The notes: a model not told the origin generated them from the letters alone. 64,000 bases of DNA from Flaccisagitta enflata (GCA_965153355.1 OZ231127.1:33294001-33358000); one strand, 5' to 3'; counted from the first letter of the stretch, positions 43,526-54,360 are shown. Made by a program: numbers and translations.

Positions 43526-44084
43526 CACCACGCGGTTTTCTTGGTGGGTGTCGTGATTCCTTTTTTGGCGCCTGGGATGTGGCCGTGGTTCGGTCGCCTC
43601 TTTTGGTCCTTTGTCGCCGTCTTACAATTTGCTTGCGGAGTCAAAAAGTCCAAATTGGCGCAACATTTGGGAATGAAATGGGCGGCGGGCGACGCGGTAA
43701 CGACGACGACGACACCAGGCGACGCAATCATAAACTTAACAAGAACATCGCACGAGGAAACTAGAATATCGGCATCGAACGTCGTTGATAATGATAATGA
43801 AGCAAGAATGGTGACTGGTTTTTCGACGCCCACTGAAGAGGTTGACGTAAGGTCTCAACTCACGCCAGCGCGGACCACGCAGGAGGAAGAAAGAAGCTCC
43901 GAGAATGAATCGACGTGTTCCACGACGACGACGTCGACGGCCACTACGGTGGTAGAGGTCGCCGCGTCGGCGGCAGCGGCGGCGAAGAGTTTACCCATCA
44001 TCGAAGGGCATCCGGTCGAAGCGACGCAAAGAAGCTGCAACAGCGAAACTGTCTGCAAAGATGGTACTGTCATCAAGAAGAGAG
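43526..44084 (+). CDS. Unrecognised secretory/membrane protein, exon 3
   Basis: Acceptor CTTCCAATCAG. Encodes HHAVFLVGVVIPFLAPGMWP, then WFGRLFWSFVAVLQFACGVK, giving two hydrophobic segments separated by PGMWPWFGR. It continues KSKLAQHLGMKWAAG, a Thr/Glu/Ser-rich region (TTTTTPGD, QEEERSSENESTCS, TTTTSTATTVVE) and the polyalanine run VAASAAAAAKS. Donor AGAGAG|GTAAAC at 44084 leaves phase 1; if unspliced the frame would stop at 44114-44116. Codon composition is clearly coding, with ACG/GCG-rich Thr and Ala codons. Confidence 0.75.
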
Positions 44085-44207
44085 GTAAACAAGTTTCCTT
44101 GTTCAAATCCACATGAGCAACGAAAAAACAGCAAAACCAAAAACTGAAAAAACCAAAAACCAAAAAAAAAACCCAAAAAAAAACCAAAAAACAAAAAAAC
44201 TAACAAA

Positions 44208-44448
44208 CAAGTGACGCGGGGTCACAATATCGTTGCGGACGGGTGGGCAGGGGCAGCCAACACCCAGCCTCACCCCAACCCCCTTCCCACACACTAACAT
44301 ACACCCACACACATTCAATGACAACTGCAGCATCGAAAATTGCGCATTTCTCGAGTTTTCAACTCGAGCGTGACGGACGGACGGACGGACGGACGGACGG
44401 ACGGACGGACGGACAAAGCCTCTTATAGAGTTGCGTGTCCGCAACTAA
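44208..44448 (+). mobile_element. H element, GTGACGCGGGG subtype, complete
   Basis: AAGTGACGCGGGGTCACAAT, ATCGTTGCGGACGGGTGGGC, CACCCAGCCTCACCCCAACC, a pure GACG tract (44370-44413), then CTTATAGAGTTGCGTGTCCG and the hairpin end GCAACT. The reference for this subtype. Confidence 0.85.
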
Positions 44449-44509
44449 AAACCAACAAACTAACAAAATAATAAAAAAAAATAAATAAAACTAAACAAAA
44501 AAGAAATAT

Positions 44510-44782
44510 GATATGTTGTGCGCACTTCTAGCGTAAAATATCTTGGTGTAATGTTAGATTCTCACCTTGATGGATCGGCACATGCAGGTAGTCTCATGAA
44601 AGCATGTGCGGGAAAACTTGCTTTTCTCTATCGTTGTTCGAGTTTTTTGGATGTCAAGTCACGAAAGACTCTTTGTGCCTCTCTTATCCAGCCTAGTATT
44701 GATTATTGCTGTAGTTCTTGGCATGGCGGGCTCACTGTAGCATTGAAGGAACGACTAAATGTAATTCAGCGGAAGATGATAC
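44510..44782 (+). pseudogene. LINE (non-LTR retrotransposon) reverse transcriptase fragment, 5' piece
   Basis: The frame reads VKYLGVMLDSHLDGSAHAGS, then LMKACAGKLAFLYRCSSFLD, a CASLIQPSIDYCCSSWHGGL block and LKERLNVIQRKMI. VKYLGVMLD and the DYCSSW..L..LNVIQRKMIR region are typical of the post-catalytic part of non-LTR retrotransposon ORF2. The element is 5'-truncated near 44510 and broken at 44782 by a 7.3-kb insertion; it resumes at 52069. Classification to clade (CR1/L2/Rex-like) is tentative. Confidence 0.82.
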
Positions 44783-46289
44783 TAGTCCAGGACCTTAAAG
44801 AAACAGATCGGCGTTTTTGGAGGAAGTTACCAAAATTTGCATACAGGTACAGTTTTTGATGCTGAACAACATGGAAAGAGCCACTTGGCCAAAATATGGC
44901 ATGGCCTCTTAAAAAAATGCGTTTTTCTGAAAAAAATTTGGGAAAAATGGCGCTGACGCCACACCATTTGAGCCAATGCCATAAAAATTTCAGGGAAGGA
45001 AACTACATGTTTTGTTTACTTGCATACCAAATTTTAGCAAAATTCGTCAAGTAGAAGCGGAGATATTGCGTTTCAAAGTCTAGGCCTGTTTTTCAAAAAA
45101 GGGCTATGTTTCATTTTTTGGCCAAAAAATAGAATTTTTTAAGCCAGATGCCTAAAATCTTCCACATTGATATCAAATGTCCATATGCACCTGGAAAAAA
45201 TAACGGCATTAAAGTTTGTGCCCTATTTTTGCCAAAACGGCTAAAAAAACCTAAAAAAATGTTGCAAATTTTATTTCATTTCTAAAATCTTTGGTATTTT
45301 TTAAAAAAATACCAAAAACGCTGATGCTAAATCATACCTCTGTATAAATATAAACATAACCCCAAGGTTTCAGGACACTGGCGAGTCTGAAAGAACAGAA
45401 AAATATTTTCAAATATTTAAAAAATGCCAAAATTTTTTTGAACTCTTGGATACCCATGACTTTTTGGCACCGCTGAGCCCAAACGACTTGAGCTAATAAA
45501 TCCAAATTTGGCATGTAAGTTCTAAACATCCATGCGCAACTTCATGCCAAGTTTTAGCACTCTAGGTCAATTTTTAGTGTGGTTTTTAGAAAAAATATTT
45601 GAAAAAATGGGCTAAAAAACACAAAATACTGGTTTTTTGGCCATATTTGCGTGCTAAGTGATATAACCATCAATTTTTTTTTTGCATAGATGATCAATGA
45701 GTCTAGGATGCACCTTCATGCAAAAATAGAAGTGCCTGTGATTGCAGGTTTTTAAAAAAATCACTTTTGAATTTTTCCAAAATTTTGAATTTTTGTGATT
45801 TTGGTACCTAGCCTCATTTTTTGGTCAAGATTTTGATGGAAAAATACCAAATTTGGTACACATGATCCAGGACACCTACACTTGCTTCAACTAAAATTTC
45901 ATACATGTGGTCGAAGTATAAGATTGGAAAAATTAACCTCAAGACCCTTAAAAAATTCAATTTTTTTGAATTTTTAGTAAAAAACAGCTATAACTTGACA
46001 ATAAATGATACTATTCTCACCAAATTTGGTCAGTGGAATTTAATTCCAACATATGATGAGGAAGTAAAAAAGAATTGGCAGATTTTTCAAAAATTTTGAA
46101 AAATTTGGTCCAAAATAGCCTTTTTTGGCAAAAATTGCCTTAAAAATGGGATTTTTTCACCTATTACCAGGCCAAAAGCCCTCTCTATCACCTCAATTTT
46201 ATCACTCAGGCACTTTACACACACATAAACTAGCATAAAAAATTTTTGGTTTCCTATCATGTGAAAAACTGGCCTAGAACACCATTTTT

Positions 46290-47381
46290 AGTTGCATGCA
46301 CGCGACTTTACAACCTGCTTTGTCCGTCGGTCGGTCGGTTGGTCGGTTGGTCCGTCACACTTTACTATTTTTATCAATTTTATTTTTCTAAGTCATTTTT
46401 AGTCAATCTAAGTCATTCTAAGTCATTCTAAGTTATTCTAAGTCATTTTAAGTCATTTTAAGTCATTATTTTCATTTTAGTCAATATAGTCCTTTTCATC
46501 ATTTTTAGTCATTCTAAGTCATTTTAAGTTATTTCAAGTAATTTCAAGTGATTCTAAGTCATTTCAAGTGATTTTAGGGCATTTCAAGTCATTCAAGGTC
46601 ATTTTAAGTCATTATTGTCATTTTAGTCAATATAATCCTTTTCTTAATTTTAAGTCATCTTAAGTCATTTTATGTCATTATACATCATTTTAAATCATTT
46701 TGAGTCATTTTAAGTCATTTTTAGTCATTCTAAGTCCTTATCAGTCATTATAGTCATTTCACTTTTTATTTACATAATTTTAGGTAATTACAGGTAATTA
46801 TGCAATTTTGGGTAATCATAGGTAATTATAGGTCATTATAGGTCGTTTTGCAATTATAGGTAATTATAGGTCATTATCGGTAATCATAGGTCATTATAGG
46901 TAATTATAGGTCATTATGTAATTATTAATTATAGGTGGTTATTGGTAATTATAGGTTAGTATTAATCATGGGTATGTAATTATAGGTCTTTATAGGTACT
47001 TATAGGTCATTATTTAATTATGGGTAATTATAGGTAATTATGGGTAATCATAGGTAATTATAGGTCATTATAGGTAATTATAGGTCATTAGGTTATTATA
47101 GGTAATTATAGGTAATTATGGTTGATCATACATCATTATAGGTAATTATTCGTCCATATGTAATTATAGGTAATCATAGGTCTTTATAGGTACTTATTGG
47201 TCATTAAATTGATTTGTGTAATTATAGGTAATTATAGGTAATTATAGGTCATTATAGGCAATTATAGGTCAACAGGTAATCATAGTCATTATCGTCATCA
47301 CAGGAAATAACGTACTTATAGAATGAGGCAATTATGTAGTTAACTAAGTCTCGCACGTGACTTATAGGTGTTGGCCTAGTT
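46290..47381 (-). mobile_element. H element, 1092 bp, with large internal arrays; empty site known
   Basis: Starts AGTTGCATGCACGCGACTTT, then TCCGTCGGTCGGTCGG, a first array of TAAGTCATTC/TTTAAGTCATT units (46385-46760), a second array of TAATTATAGGTCATTATAGG units (46770-47280), and the end TCGCACGTGACTTATAGG with TGTTGGCCTAGTT. The matching position in the other arm of the host element (about 50546-50553) lacks it. Confidence 0.88.
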
Positions 47382-47639
47382 CGAGGAAAAATCACTAAAA
47401 AATCACATTTTTAGGGTTTTTTCTTCAAAATTGTCAAAAATTCCTGCCTGTTACCTGAATGGCAAAGAAAGCAAAGTGTCTCTCGATCTACTAAAACAAT
47501 TCATTCACTTCTAATGTTAAATGAAACAAAGAAAAACCCCAACAATGTTCAAAAATGGCAAAAAAATGGTCATTTTCTGCTAACATTAATTCTTAGAATC
47601 ACTATGTCTATAGTAACCATCCCTCAGCATGAGTCAAAA

Positions 47640-47760
47640 AGTTAAAAAAGAGTGTTTTGGACACTTGTGTAAGGTTGGGGAGCGTGGGGTGTAGTTGGGG
47701 GCTGGATGCCCCTGCCCACTTGTCCCCAATGATATTGTGACCCCGTGTTCCATCTCAAAA
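47640..47760 (-). mobile_element. H element fragment, GTGACGCGGGG subtype
   Basis: TGGATGCCCCTGCCCACTTG, TCCCCAATGATATTGTGACC and CCGTGTTCC match the head of the 44208 copy in reverse. The rest is missing. Confidence 0.55.
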
Positions 47761-48345
47761 TGTACAAACTGAAAACCTTAAAAGAACAGATTTTGCTCAT
47801 TTTTGGTGCAAAGGTATCACTTGAGAGTTATTCAAGAATCCTGAACATTTTTGCTCTCAGGCCATATATTGGATTTTACAGGGTTTAAAATTTTGGGGCC
47901 CCCAGGTACCCCCAAAACTTTAATGAACCATATCCCAGCCATTTCTTGTAATAAATAAACAATCTTGGTGTCAATCTTTCAATTCTAACCCAAAAAATTT
48001 GAATCAAGAACAAACAATTTGGGGTTTTTACCCCTAGAGGTAGTACTCCGGGATACCTAGTATGTAAGATTTTTGTAAAAAAACGATGGAAAAATATTCT
48101 TCTGTATGTTAGGGTTCAAATTCAAGAATAAAAAAGAATGGGTTCTCAACTCCTTAGCACATAAATTTAGTGCCAATCGTTGATAATTTAGATGATTTTT
48201 GGCAATTTTTGTTAAAATCACAGGGCTGTCACACATAGTTACGCTCCCTGGCAACCACCAAATTTGATATAAAGCAATAATTCAATAATTTGGCAAAATA
48301 TTGATATTTTAGCGTGAGTTCATGTATTTTAGCGTGAGTTCATGT

Positions 48346-48482
48346 GTTTCCATAGCAACAAATACCCAGGGGCAATAAAGCATCCTTTTATTAATTTAAA
48401 ATGCAAATACCAGTCTTTTATGTTTAGTTGTTTTCTTGTTATGAATTCCCCCAAATTTCCAAGTCTAGACAACATCGACTGT
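48346..48482. repeat. Dispersed repeat, related to 62585-62722
   Basis: GTTTCCATAGCAAC, GGGCAATAAAGCATC and CCAAGTCTAGAC are shared in order and spacing with 62585-62722. Not part of any other family described here. Confidence 0.6.
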
Positions 48483-48664
48483 ACATTTTGAAATGGAACC
48501 ACCAGTAACTTGTTTGCTATGTTAAGCAAATCAATTGTTGAGCATTATGTATAAATTTTCAGAAAGGAGTCATTTTAAAGATGTAAGACATTTTGTTATT
48601 ATAATGCCATGACAAGTTCAATTTGCTTCCCCAATATCCGATGTAGCTAACACTCAGATTTATA

Positions 48665-49226
48665 CAGTATGTTTCAACTCGTTTGGAACATTATACGACG
48701 GCATAACTCTAGAAATAATAGAGATAATTTAATTCTGAAAAAAATCTTGCATAGGTGATTGTTTGACATTTTATGATGATTGATCCCCGTGATTTTTTGG
48801 AAAAATCTAATCCCCTTTACATCTCATTAAGTAAAAATAGTGCTTTGCAAAGCAAGTTATAATATCATTCAGTGAAAAAAAATGTTTACTAATGTTGCTT
48901 TAATTTTGAAAAAAATTTGAGATTTTCATATCAGATAGGTTTCAGATATAAGATATTTTGATGAAGTTAATGAAAATAGGGAGAGAAAATTGTCTATAGA
49001 TGCAATTTATTGAAAAAAAGGGAGAAAAATAACCTTTTTTGCATAATTTGACCTTAACTTCCTCAGGGTGTGAAAAATACCCAGCTTCTGTAGAAAATCC
49101 CTGAGAATTGTTTAGTATAAAATGCCAAACTATTACCTATACAAGGCTTTTTTTAGAATTAAATTATCTCTATTACTTCTAGAGTTATGCCGTCATATAA
49201 TGTTCCAAACGAGTTGAAACATACTG
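48665..49226. mobile_element. Mariner-like MITE, 562 bp, TA target
   Basis: Ends CAGTATGTTTCAACTCG and CGAGTTGAAACATACTG, inverted repeats of about 70 bp with few mismatches, flanked by TA on both sides. Interior AT-rich with no transposase frame. Confidence 0.88.
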
Positions 49227-49639
49227 TACTACCTAGAATAACTTGGTTATAACTAAATTAGATTAAGTACCACATACCACTTGAATAAATTGTAATTTTA
49301 ATTTTCAATGAAAGTAAAACTCAATCAGTCAATTTCAATAAATAGAACGGCATAATGAATTAAATGCATTGATCAAATGACCAAATGTAACAACTAAGTA
49401 ATGGTTATTTGATTGTTTCAACAAGTAAAAAAAACAGAATCGTAAACAGAATTGTAAATTACCATTTAGCTACCTTTCTTATCTGGGACCAGGGGCACTG
49501 GGGGAAAATAATTTAAAGCCACTGAACTTGATCCACTTTTTGACTTGTTCTCACCAATGTATGGACAAAATCTTTTTTAGAGTCACTAGCTTAAATAGTC
49601 AAAATCACCCTCACAGTTAAGCCACTATGCTTACATATA

Positions 49640-50276
49640 CTACTTGACTAAAATCCAGCCTCTCAGGCCTCAAATCCAGCCTCTCAGGCCTCAAATCCAG
49701 CCTCTCAGGCCTCAAATTTACCCTCTCAGGCCTCAAATCTAGCCTATCAGGCTTCAAATCCAGCCTCTCAGGCCTCAAATTTAGCCTCTCGGGCCTCAAA
49801 TCCAGCCTCTAAGTCCTTAAATCCAGCCTCTCAGGCCTCAAATCCAAATTCTCAGGCCTCAAACCTGGCCTCTCATACCTCAAATTAGGCCTCTCAGGCT
49901 TCAAACCAGCCATCTAAACCTCCATCTATTGCTCTCAGGCTTCAAATCAGTTCTCTGGCCTTTCAAGCCTTAATCAGCTCTCTCAAGCCTCAAGTCAGCC
50001 CTTTCAAGCTTCCAATTGGCATTCTAAGACCTTATATCAGCCTTCTTAGAACTCAGTTTAGGCTCTTGAATGCCTTCAGTCAGCCCTCTATAGCATCTCA
50101 TCAACTTCTTCAGGTAGGACGAACGAAAGTCCCCCTGTGTTCTACAGGACTTTGTCCCCTTTGGGGCCGCTGCCCTGCTTCCTCTCACTCCAATTCACAA
50201 TCACTCAAAGCAGGGCAATGGGTATCGCTGACCACATATTGCCCTTGGGCGACCTGTTAAGCTATTTTATTATTGG
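49640..50276. mobile_element. Q element with 21-bp minisatellite
   Basis: GCCTCAAATCCAGCCTCTCAG units from about 49655, degrading to 50090. Right arm CCCCCTGTGTTCTACAGGAC to GGGGCCGCTGCCCTGC; tail AAAGCAGGGCAATGGGTATC and GCCCTTGGGCGACCTGTT. The left arm is missing. Confidence 0.8.
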
Positions 50277-50283
50277 GTCTTTT

Positions 50284-50417
50284 AGTCGTGACTTGCGACT
50301 TACACCTTGCAGTGTCGGTCAGCAGGTATGTCCATTACATTTTGAATTCTGAGCGGTTTTTGCCCACAGCTCCTGCTCAACCGTCAGTGACTGGATTGCC
50401 GTGTATCCGGCCTTGTT
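50284..50417 (-). mobile_element. H element, short copy
   Basis: AGTCGTGACTTGCGACTTAC, GTCGGTCAGCAGG, CTCCTGCTCAACCGTC, GATTGCCGTGTATCCGGCCT and TGTT. Ends exactly where the right arm of the long-TIR element begins. Confidence 0.78.
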
Positions 50418-52068
50418 TTTTTTGAACAAATTGTCTTAGTAGATCGAGAGACACATTGCTTTCTTTGCCATTCAGGTAACAGGCAGGAATTTTTGACAAT
50501 TTTGAAGAAAAAACCCTAAAAATGTGATTTTTTAGTGATTTTTCCTTGAAAAATGGTGTTCTAGGCGTTTTTCACACGATAGGAACCCAAAAATTTTTTT
50601 ATGCTAGTTTATGTGTGTGTGTAGAGCCTGAGTGAGAAAAATGAGGTGATAGAGAGGGCTTTTGACCTGGTAATAGGAGAAAAAATCCCATTTTTAAGGC
50701 AATTTTGGCCAAAAAAGGCTATTTTGGACAAAATTTTTCAAAATTTTTGAAAAATCTGCCAATTTTTTTTACTTCCTCGTCACATGTTGGAATTAACTTC
50801 CACTGACCAAATTTGGTGAGAATAGTATCGTTTATTGTCAAGTTATAGCTGTTTTTTACTAAAAATTCCAAAAAATAGAATTTTTTTAGGGTCTTGAGGT
50901 TAATTTTTCCAATCTTATACTTCAACCACATGTATGAAATTTTAGTTGAAGCAAGTGTAGGTGTCCTGGATCATGTGTACCAAATTTGGTATTTTTCCAT
51001 CAAAATCTTGACTAAAAAATGAGGCTAGGTACCAAAATCACAAAAATTCAAAATTTTGGAAAAATTTAAAAGTGATTTTTTTAAAAACCTGCAATCACAG
51101 GCACTTCTATTTTTGCATGAAGGTGCATCCTAGACTCATTGATCATCTATGCAAAAAAAAATTGATGGTTATATCACTTAGCACGCAAATATGGCCAAAA
51201 AACCAGTATTTTGTGTTTTTTAGCCCATTTTTTCAAATATTTTTTCTAAAAACCACACTAGAAATTGACCTAGAGTGCTAAAATTTGGCATGAAGTTGCG
51301 CATGGATGTTTAGAACTTACATGCCAAATTTGGTTTTATTAGCTCAAGTCGTTTGGGCTCAGCGGTGCCAAAAAGCCATGGGTATCCAAGAGTTCAAAAA
51401 AATTTTGGCATTTTTCAAATATTTAAAAATATTTTTCTGTTCTTTCAGACTCGCCAGTGTCCTGAAACCTTGGGGTTATGTTTATATTCATACAGAGGTA
51501 TGATTCCCACTATTGGCATCAGCGTTTTTGGTATTTTTTGAAAAATACCAAAGATTTTAGAAATGAAATAAAATTTGCAACATTTTTTTGGTTTTTTTTA
51601 GCCGTTTTGGCAAAAATAGGGCACAAACTTTAATGCCGTTATTTTTTCCAGGTGCATATGGACATTTGGCATCAATATGGAAGATTTTAGGCATCTGGCT
51701 AAAAAAATTCTATTTTTTGGCCAAAAAATGGAACATAGCCCTTTTTTGAAAAACAGGCCTAGACTTTGAAATGCAATATCTCCGCTTCTAATCGACGGAT
51801 TTTGCTAAAATTCGGTATGCAAGTAAAACATGTAGTTTCCTTCCCTGAAAATTTTAAGGGATTGGCTCAAACGGTGTGGCGTCAGCGCCATTTTTCTTAA
51901 ATTTTTTTCAGAAAAACGCATTTTTTTAAAAGGCCATGCCATTTTTTGGCCGAGTGGCTCTTTCCATGTTGTTCAGCATCAAAAACTGTGCCTGTGTGCA
52001 AATTTTGGTAACTTCCTCCAAAAACGCCGATATGCTTTTGATTCCTCCCGTAAGGAACTGGACTATAC

Positions 52069-52680
52069 GTTTCATTTATGGCATGGATTTTCGAGGTCAT
52101 GTTGATGGGAAGCATTTAAAGGAATTGTCCTGGTTGTCTATTTCTGATCGTGTGAAATTTTTCAGAATGTCGCACCTCTTTCGTATTCGGCGAAATCTGG
52201 CCCCAACTTATTTGCTTCCAAATTTTCGGTCTATGTCTACTGTCCACTCTCACAATACACGCGGTAGTAACCACAATTTCCAACTGTCACGGGAATTATC
52301 TCTTTCACCTAGCAGCTTCGCGTTTACGGCTATAAAGCAATGGAATAGTCTCCCAAATACTCTGAAGGATATACATGAGTTTCGAGTTTTTAAACAAAAG
52401 CTTAAACAGTTTTTGATCGCGCAATATGACTGATTTTTACGGTATTGAATTTTGCAGTATTTTCCCTCTTACGAGTTTACGGACTAATTTTTTTTTCTCT
52501 TTGTGTCTTTTAAAATAATTTTATGGATTTTACTTTTCCTTCCTTTTTTATATATTTTCGAGGACCCTCTTGGAAAAAAGTCATTAGACTTTCACTGGCT
52601 ATCCTCCAAAGCAAGCGTTTCTTACAATTTTTCATTGTATGTTTGCCTTTGAAAATAAATTCATTCATTCATTCAACTAT
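52069..52680 (+). pseudogene. LINE fragment, 3' piece with ATTC tail
   Basis: In frame with 44510-44782: RFIYGMDFRGHVDGKHLKEL, then SWLSISDRVKFFRMSHLFRI, followed by NTRGSNHNFQLSRELSLSPS, the FAFTAIKQWNSLPNTLKDI block and FKQKLKQFLIAQYD with stop TGA at 52431-52433. WLSI..R..FF and W N S L P are standard for the C-terminus of non-LTR ORF2 proteins. A 3' UTR follows and ends in AATAAATTCATTCATTCATT, the microsatellite tail of the element. Confidence 0.85.
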
Positions 52681-52689
52681 TTAACTATA

Positions 52690-53012
52690 CAGTCAGTGGA
52701 CAAAACATAATAGGTATATATATATATCATATAGTTGTTTTTGATCCAACATACTGGCTATAAACAAAATACTATATGCAACAATCAGTTATTGAAATTA
52801 CAGCCGGCTGTAATTGATAAAACGTTGTTTGAAATAATTGGTTGTTAGAATTACAGCTGGCTGTAATGCTTCAATTTTGTAATATTACAGCCGGCAGTAA
52901 TTTCATCAACCAATTATTGCATACAAGATTTTGGTTTTTATCAGTTTTTATCAGTTGGATCAAAGTTAATGGTATGATATATATACACCCAAAATGTTTT
53001 GCCCATGGACTG
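52690..53012. mobile_element. Mariner-like MITE, 323 bp, with three internal palindromes
   Basis: Ends CAGTCAGTGGACAAAACAT and GTTTTGCCCATGGACTG with TA on both flanks. Inside are ATTACAGCCGGCTGTAAT (52797), ATTACAGCTGGCTGTAAT (52851) and ATTACAGCCGGCAGTAAT (52884). Located 33 bases before the exon at 53046. Confidence 0.82.
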
Positions 53013-53045
53013 TATATTTATATCAATTATCTATCATTTTGACAG

Positions 53046-53098
53046 ATGGAATGGAACGAATTGCTTCTCGTCCCCGCCGCCTTGGTCTCAACATCAAT
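53046..53098 (+). CDS. Unrecognised secretory/membrane protein, exon 4
   Basis: A 53-base exon bounded by CATTTTGACAG and ATCAAT|GTAAGA, both good consensus sites. Two bases complete the phase-1 codon from 44084 (giving Asp), followed by GMERIASRPRRLGLNIN. The intron before it, 44085-53045, holds the nested LINE and long-TIR element. Short, so support rests on splice sites and matching phases on both sides. Confidence 0.6.
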
Positions 53099-53329
53099 GT
53101 AAGACTGCGGTCGTGTTCATAAGTCTATGTGAATTTGTGAAGAAATGTATGCGGGGATCTTCGTCTGCATTGTATTGTTTCACATTTATGCAGTTGTGTC
53201 ACTGCGTGGCTGGTGGTTTCTGCTGATTGTTGTAATGGCACAATTGTCATTATACCAATGAGGCCGGCTAATCGCCGTAGGAAAAAAGTCGTAAATGCTG
53301 CTCGAGAAAATGGGAGAGAAGAAAAGAGT

Positions 53330-53402
53330 GAGAGAGAAAAGAAGAGAGAGAGAGAGAGAGAGAGAAAAGAGAAAGAGAAAGAGAGAGAGAGAGAGAGAAA
53401 AA
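53330..53402. repeat. (GA)n array
   Basis: GA repeats with GAAAAGA variants, about 230 bases after the exon 4 donor; a second irregular GA/GACA patch lies at 53500-53620. Confidence 0.92.
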
Positions 53403-53619
53403 AAAAAAACAACTGAGAGGGAGATCACCATCTTATGATTCAAACATGATTGCATGTACATCCCATATCTCAATCATAAGCACAATAACGATGACAATTA
53501 TGAGAGAGACAGACAGCCAGGCAGAGGGGGAGAGAGAGACAGAGGGGTAGAGAGAGGCAGAGGGGTAGAGAAAGAGAGAGAGAGACAGAGAGAGAGAGAA
53601 ACAGAGAGAAACAGAGAAA

Positions 53620-53800
53620 AACATGTAACACAGGGTTACAATATCATTGCAGACAGGTGAACAGAGGCATCCAACCCCCATCCATACCCCAACCCCCACA
53701 CATAAGCATCTTGACCGCTTGTTTTTCTCCTTTTTCACTTAGATGGACAGACGGACCAACAGACCGATGGATAGACTGACAGACAAAGCCTCTCAAAGTC
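53620..53800 (+). mobile_element. H element, GTGACGCGGGG subtype, diverged
   Basis: ATGTAACACAGGGTTACAAT, ATCATTGCAGACAGGTGAAC, CCCCATCCATACCCCAACCC, GACAGACGGACCAACAGACC and ACAAAGCCTCTCAAAGTCGG. The hairpin is decayed. Confidence 0.65.
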
Positions 53801-54246
53801 GGAGTTGAAATGAGAGAGAGACTGTGCTGCCAGGATGCACAATCATCACCTGGGACATTTCAAAGTTCAAATAGACTTCAACTAACTCGATTCCTCGTTT
53901 TTCGGGAAAATTCAAAAAATGCAAAAAAATAAAAAAAGATTTAAAAAATCATAGCTCCAAAACTATCGATCGCACAGAACTCTGCTTGGCGTCATCTGAA
54001 AGAGGAGAATTAGCTCTTTCTGAGCTATCAATTTCATGCGTAGTGGCATTCGGCCCGAAAAGCAGATCAACTTTCTCAAACTCCCCATGAGAAAAAAGGA
54101 AATCCAAAAAGCTCTGCAGGTCTCAAAAAGCCAAAGGAACTTCGTTTCTTCGACTTTTTTCCAAATTATCACGCGCGATTTAAAAACATGTACACGTGTT
54201 ACACATGACGTGTATACAATGTCGTGTATGAAATTCTTTGTTTCAG

Positions 54247-54333
54247 GACATTCGTCGCGTGGCTCCACCCCGAGATGCCACCACGTCCATTAGGGGCGCC
54301 ATTTTAGAAATTGAACAACGACGACGTGCCAAG
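54247..54333 (+). CDS. Unrecognised secretory/membrane protein, exon 5
   Basis: Acceptor TTTGTTTCAG, donor CCAAG|GTACTG. Twenty-nine codons, phase 0-0: DIRRVAPPRDATTSIRGAIL then EIEQRRRAK, a basic, helix-prone segment that follows exon 4 in frame (LNIN-DIRRV). The AGATGCG-type hairpin of an H element begins 27 bases after the donor. The end of the gene is not settled: the exon candidate at 55098 is in the right phase. Confidence 0.65.
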
Positions 54334-54360
54334 GTACTGTATTGGATCATTCCCTTTTTA

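Larger units (their letters stand above)
44783..52065. mobile_element. Long-terminal-inverted-repeat element, 7283 bp, inserted in a LINE
   Basis: Ends TAGTCCAGGACC and GGAACTGGACTA. Near-identical arms of about 1.6 kb run from 44783 to about 47520 (counting out the H insertion) and from about 50418 to 52065. Flanked by TAC (44780-44782 and 52066-52068). Deleting the element and one TAC joins the LINE frame exactly (RKMI-RFIYGM). The arms contain no long ORF. The centre holds a mariner-like MITE, a Q element and an H element. Confidence 0.85.

Noticed and set aside
46385-47280. Centromeric or satellite DNA
   Set aside because: The arrays are short, confined between H-element ends, and absent from the empty site, so they are internal to one mobile element.
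44783-52065. Assembly inversion artefact explaining the large inverted repeat
   Set aside because: The arms differ by an H insertion and scattered substitutions, the ends are flanked by TAC, and the host LINE frame is restored by removing it, all expected of a real insertion. Long reads would settle it.
53454-53738. Open frames over the GA/GACA patch
   Set aside because: Overlap an H element and simple repeats; composition is repeat-driven.
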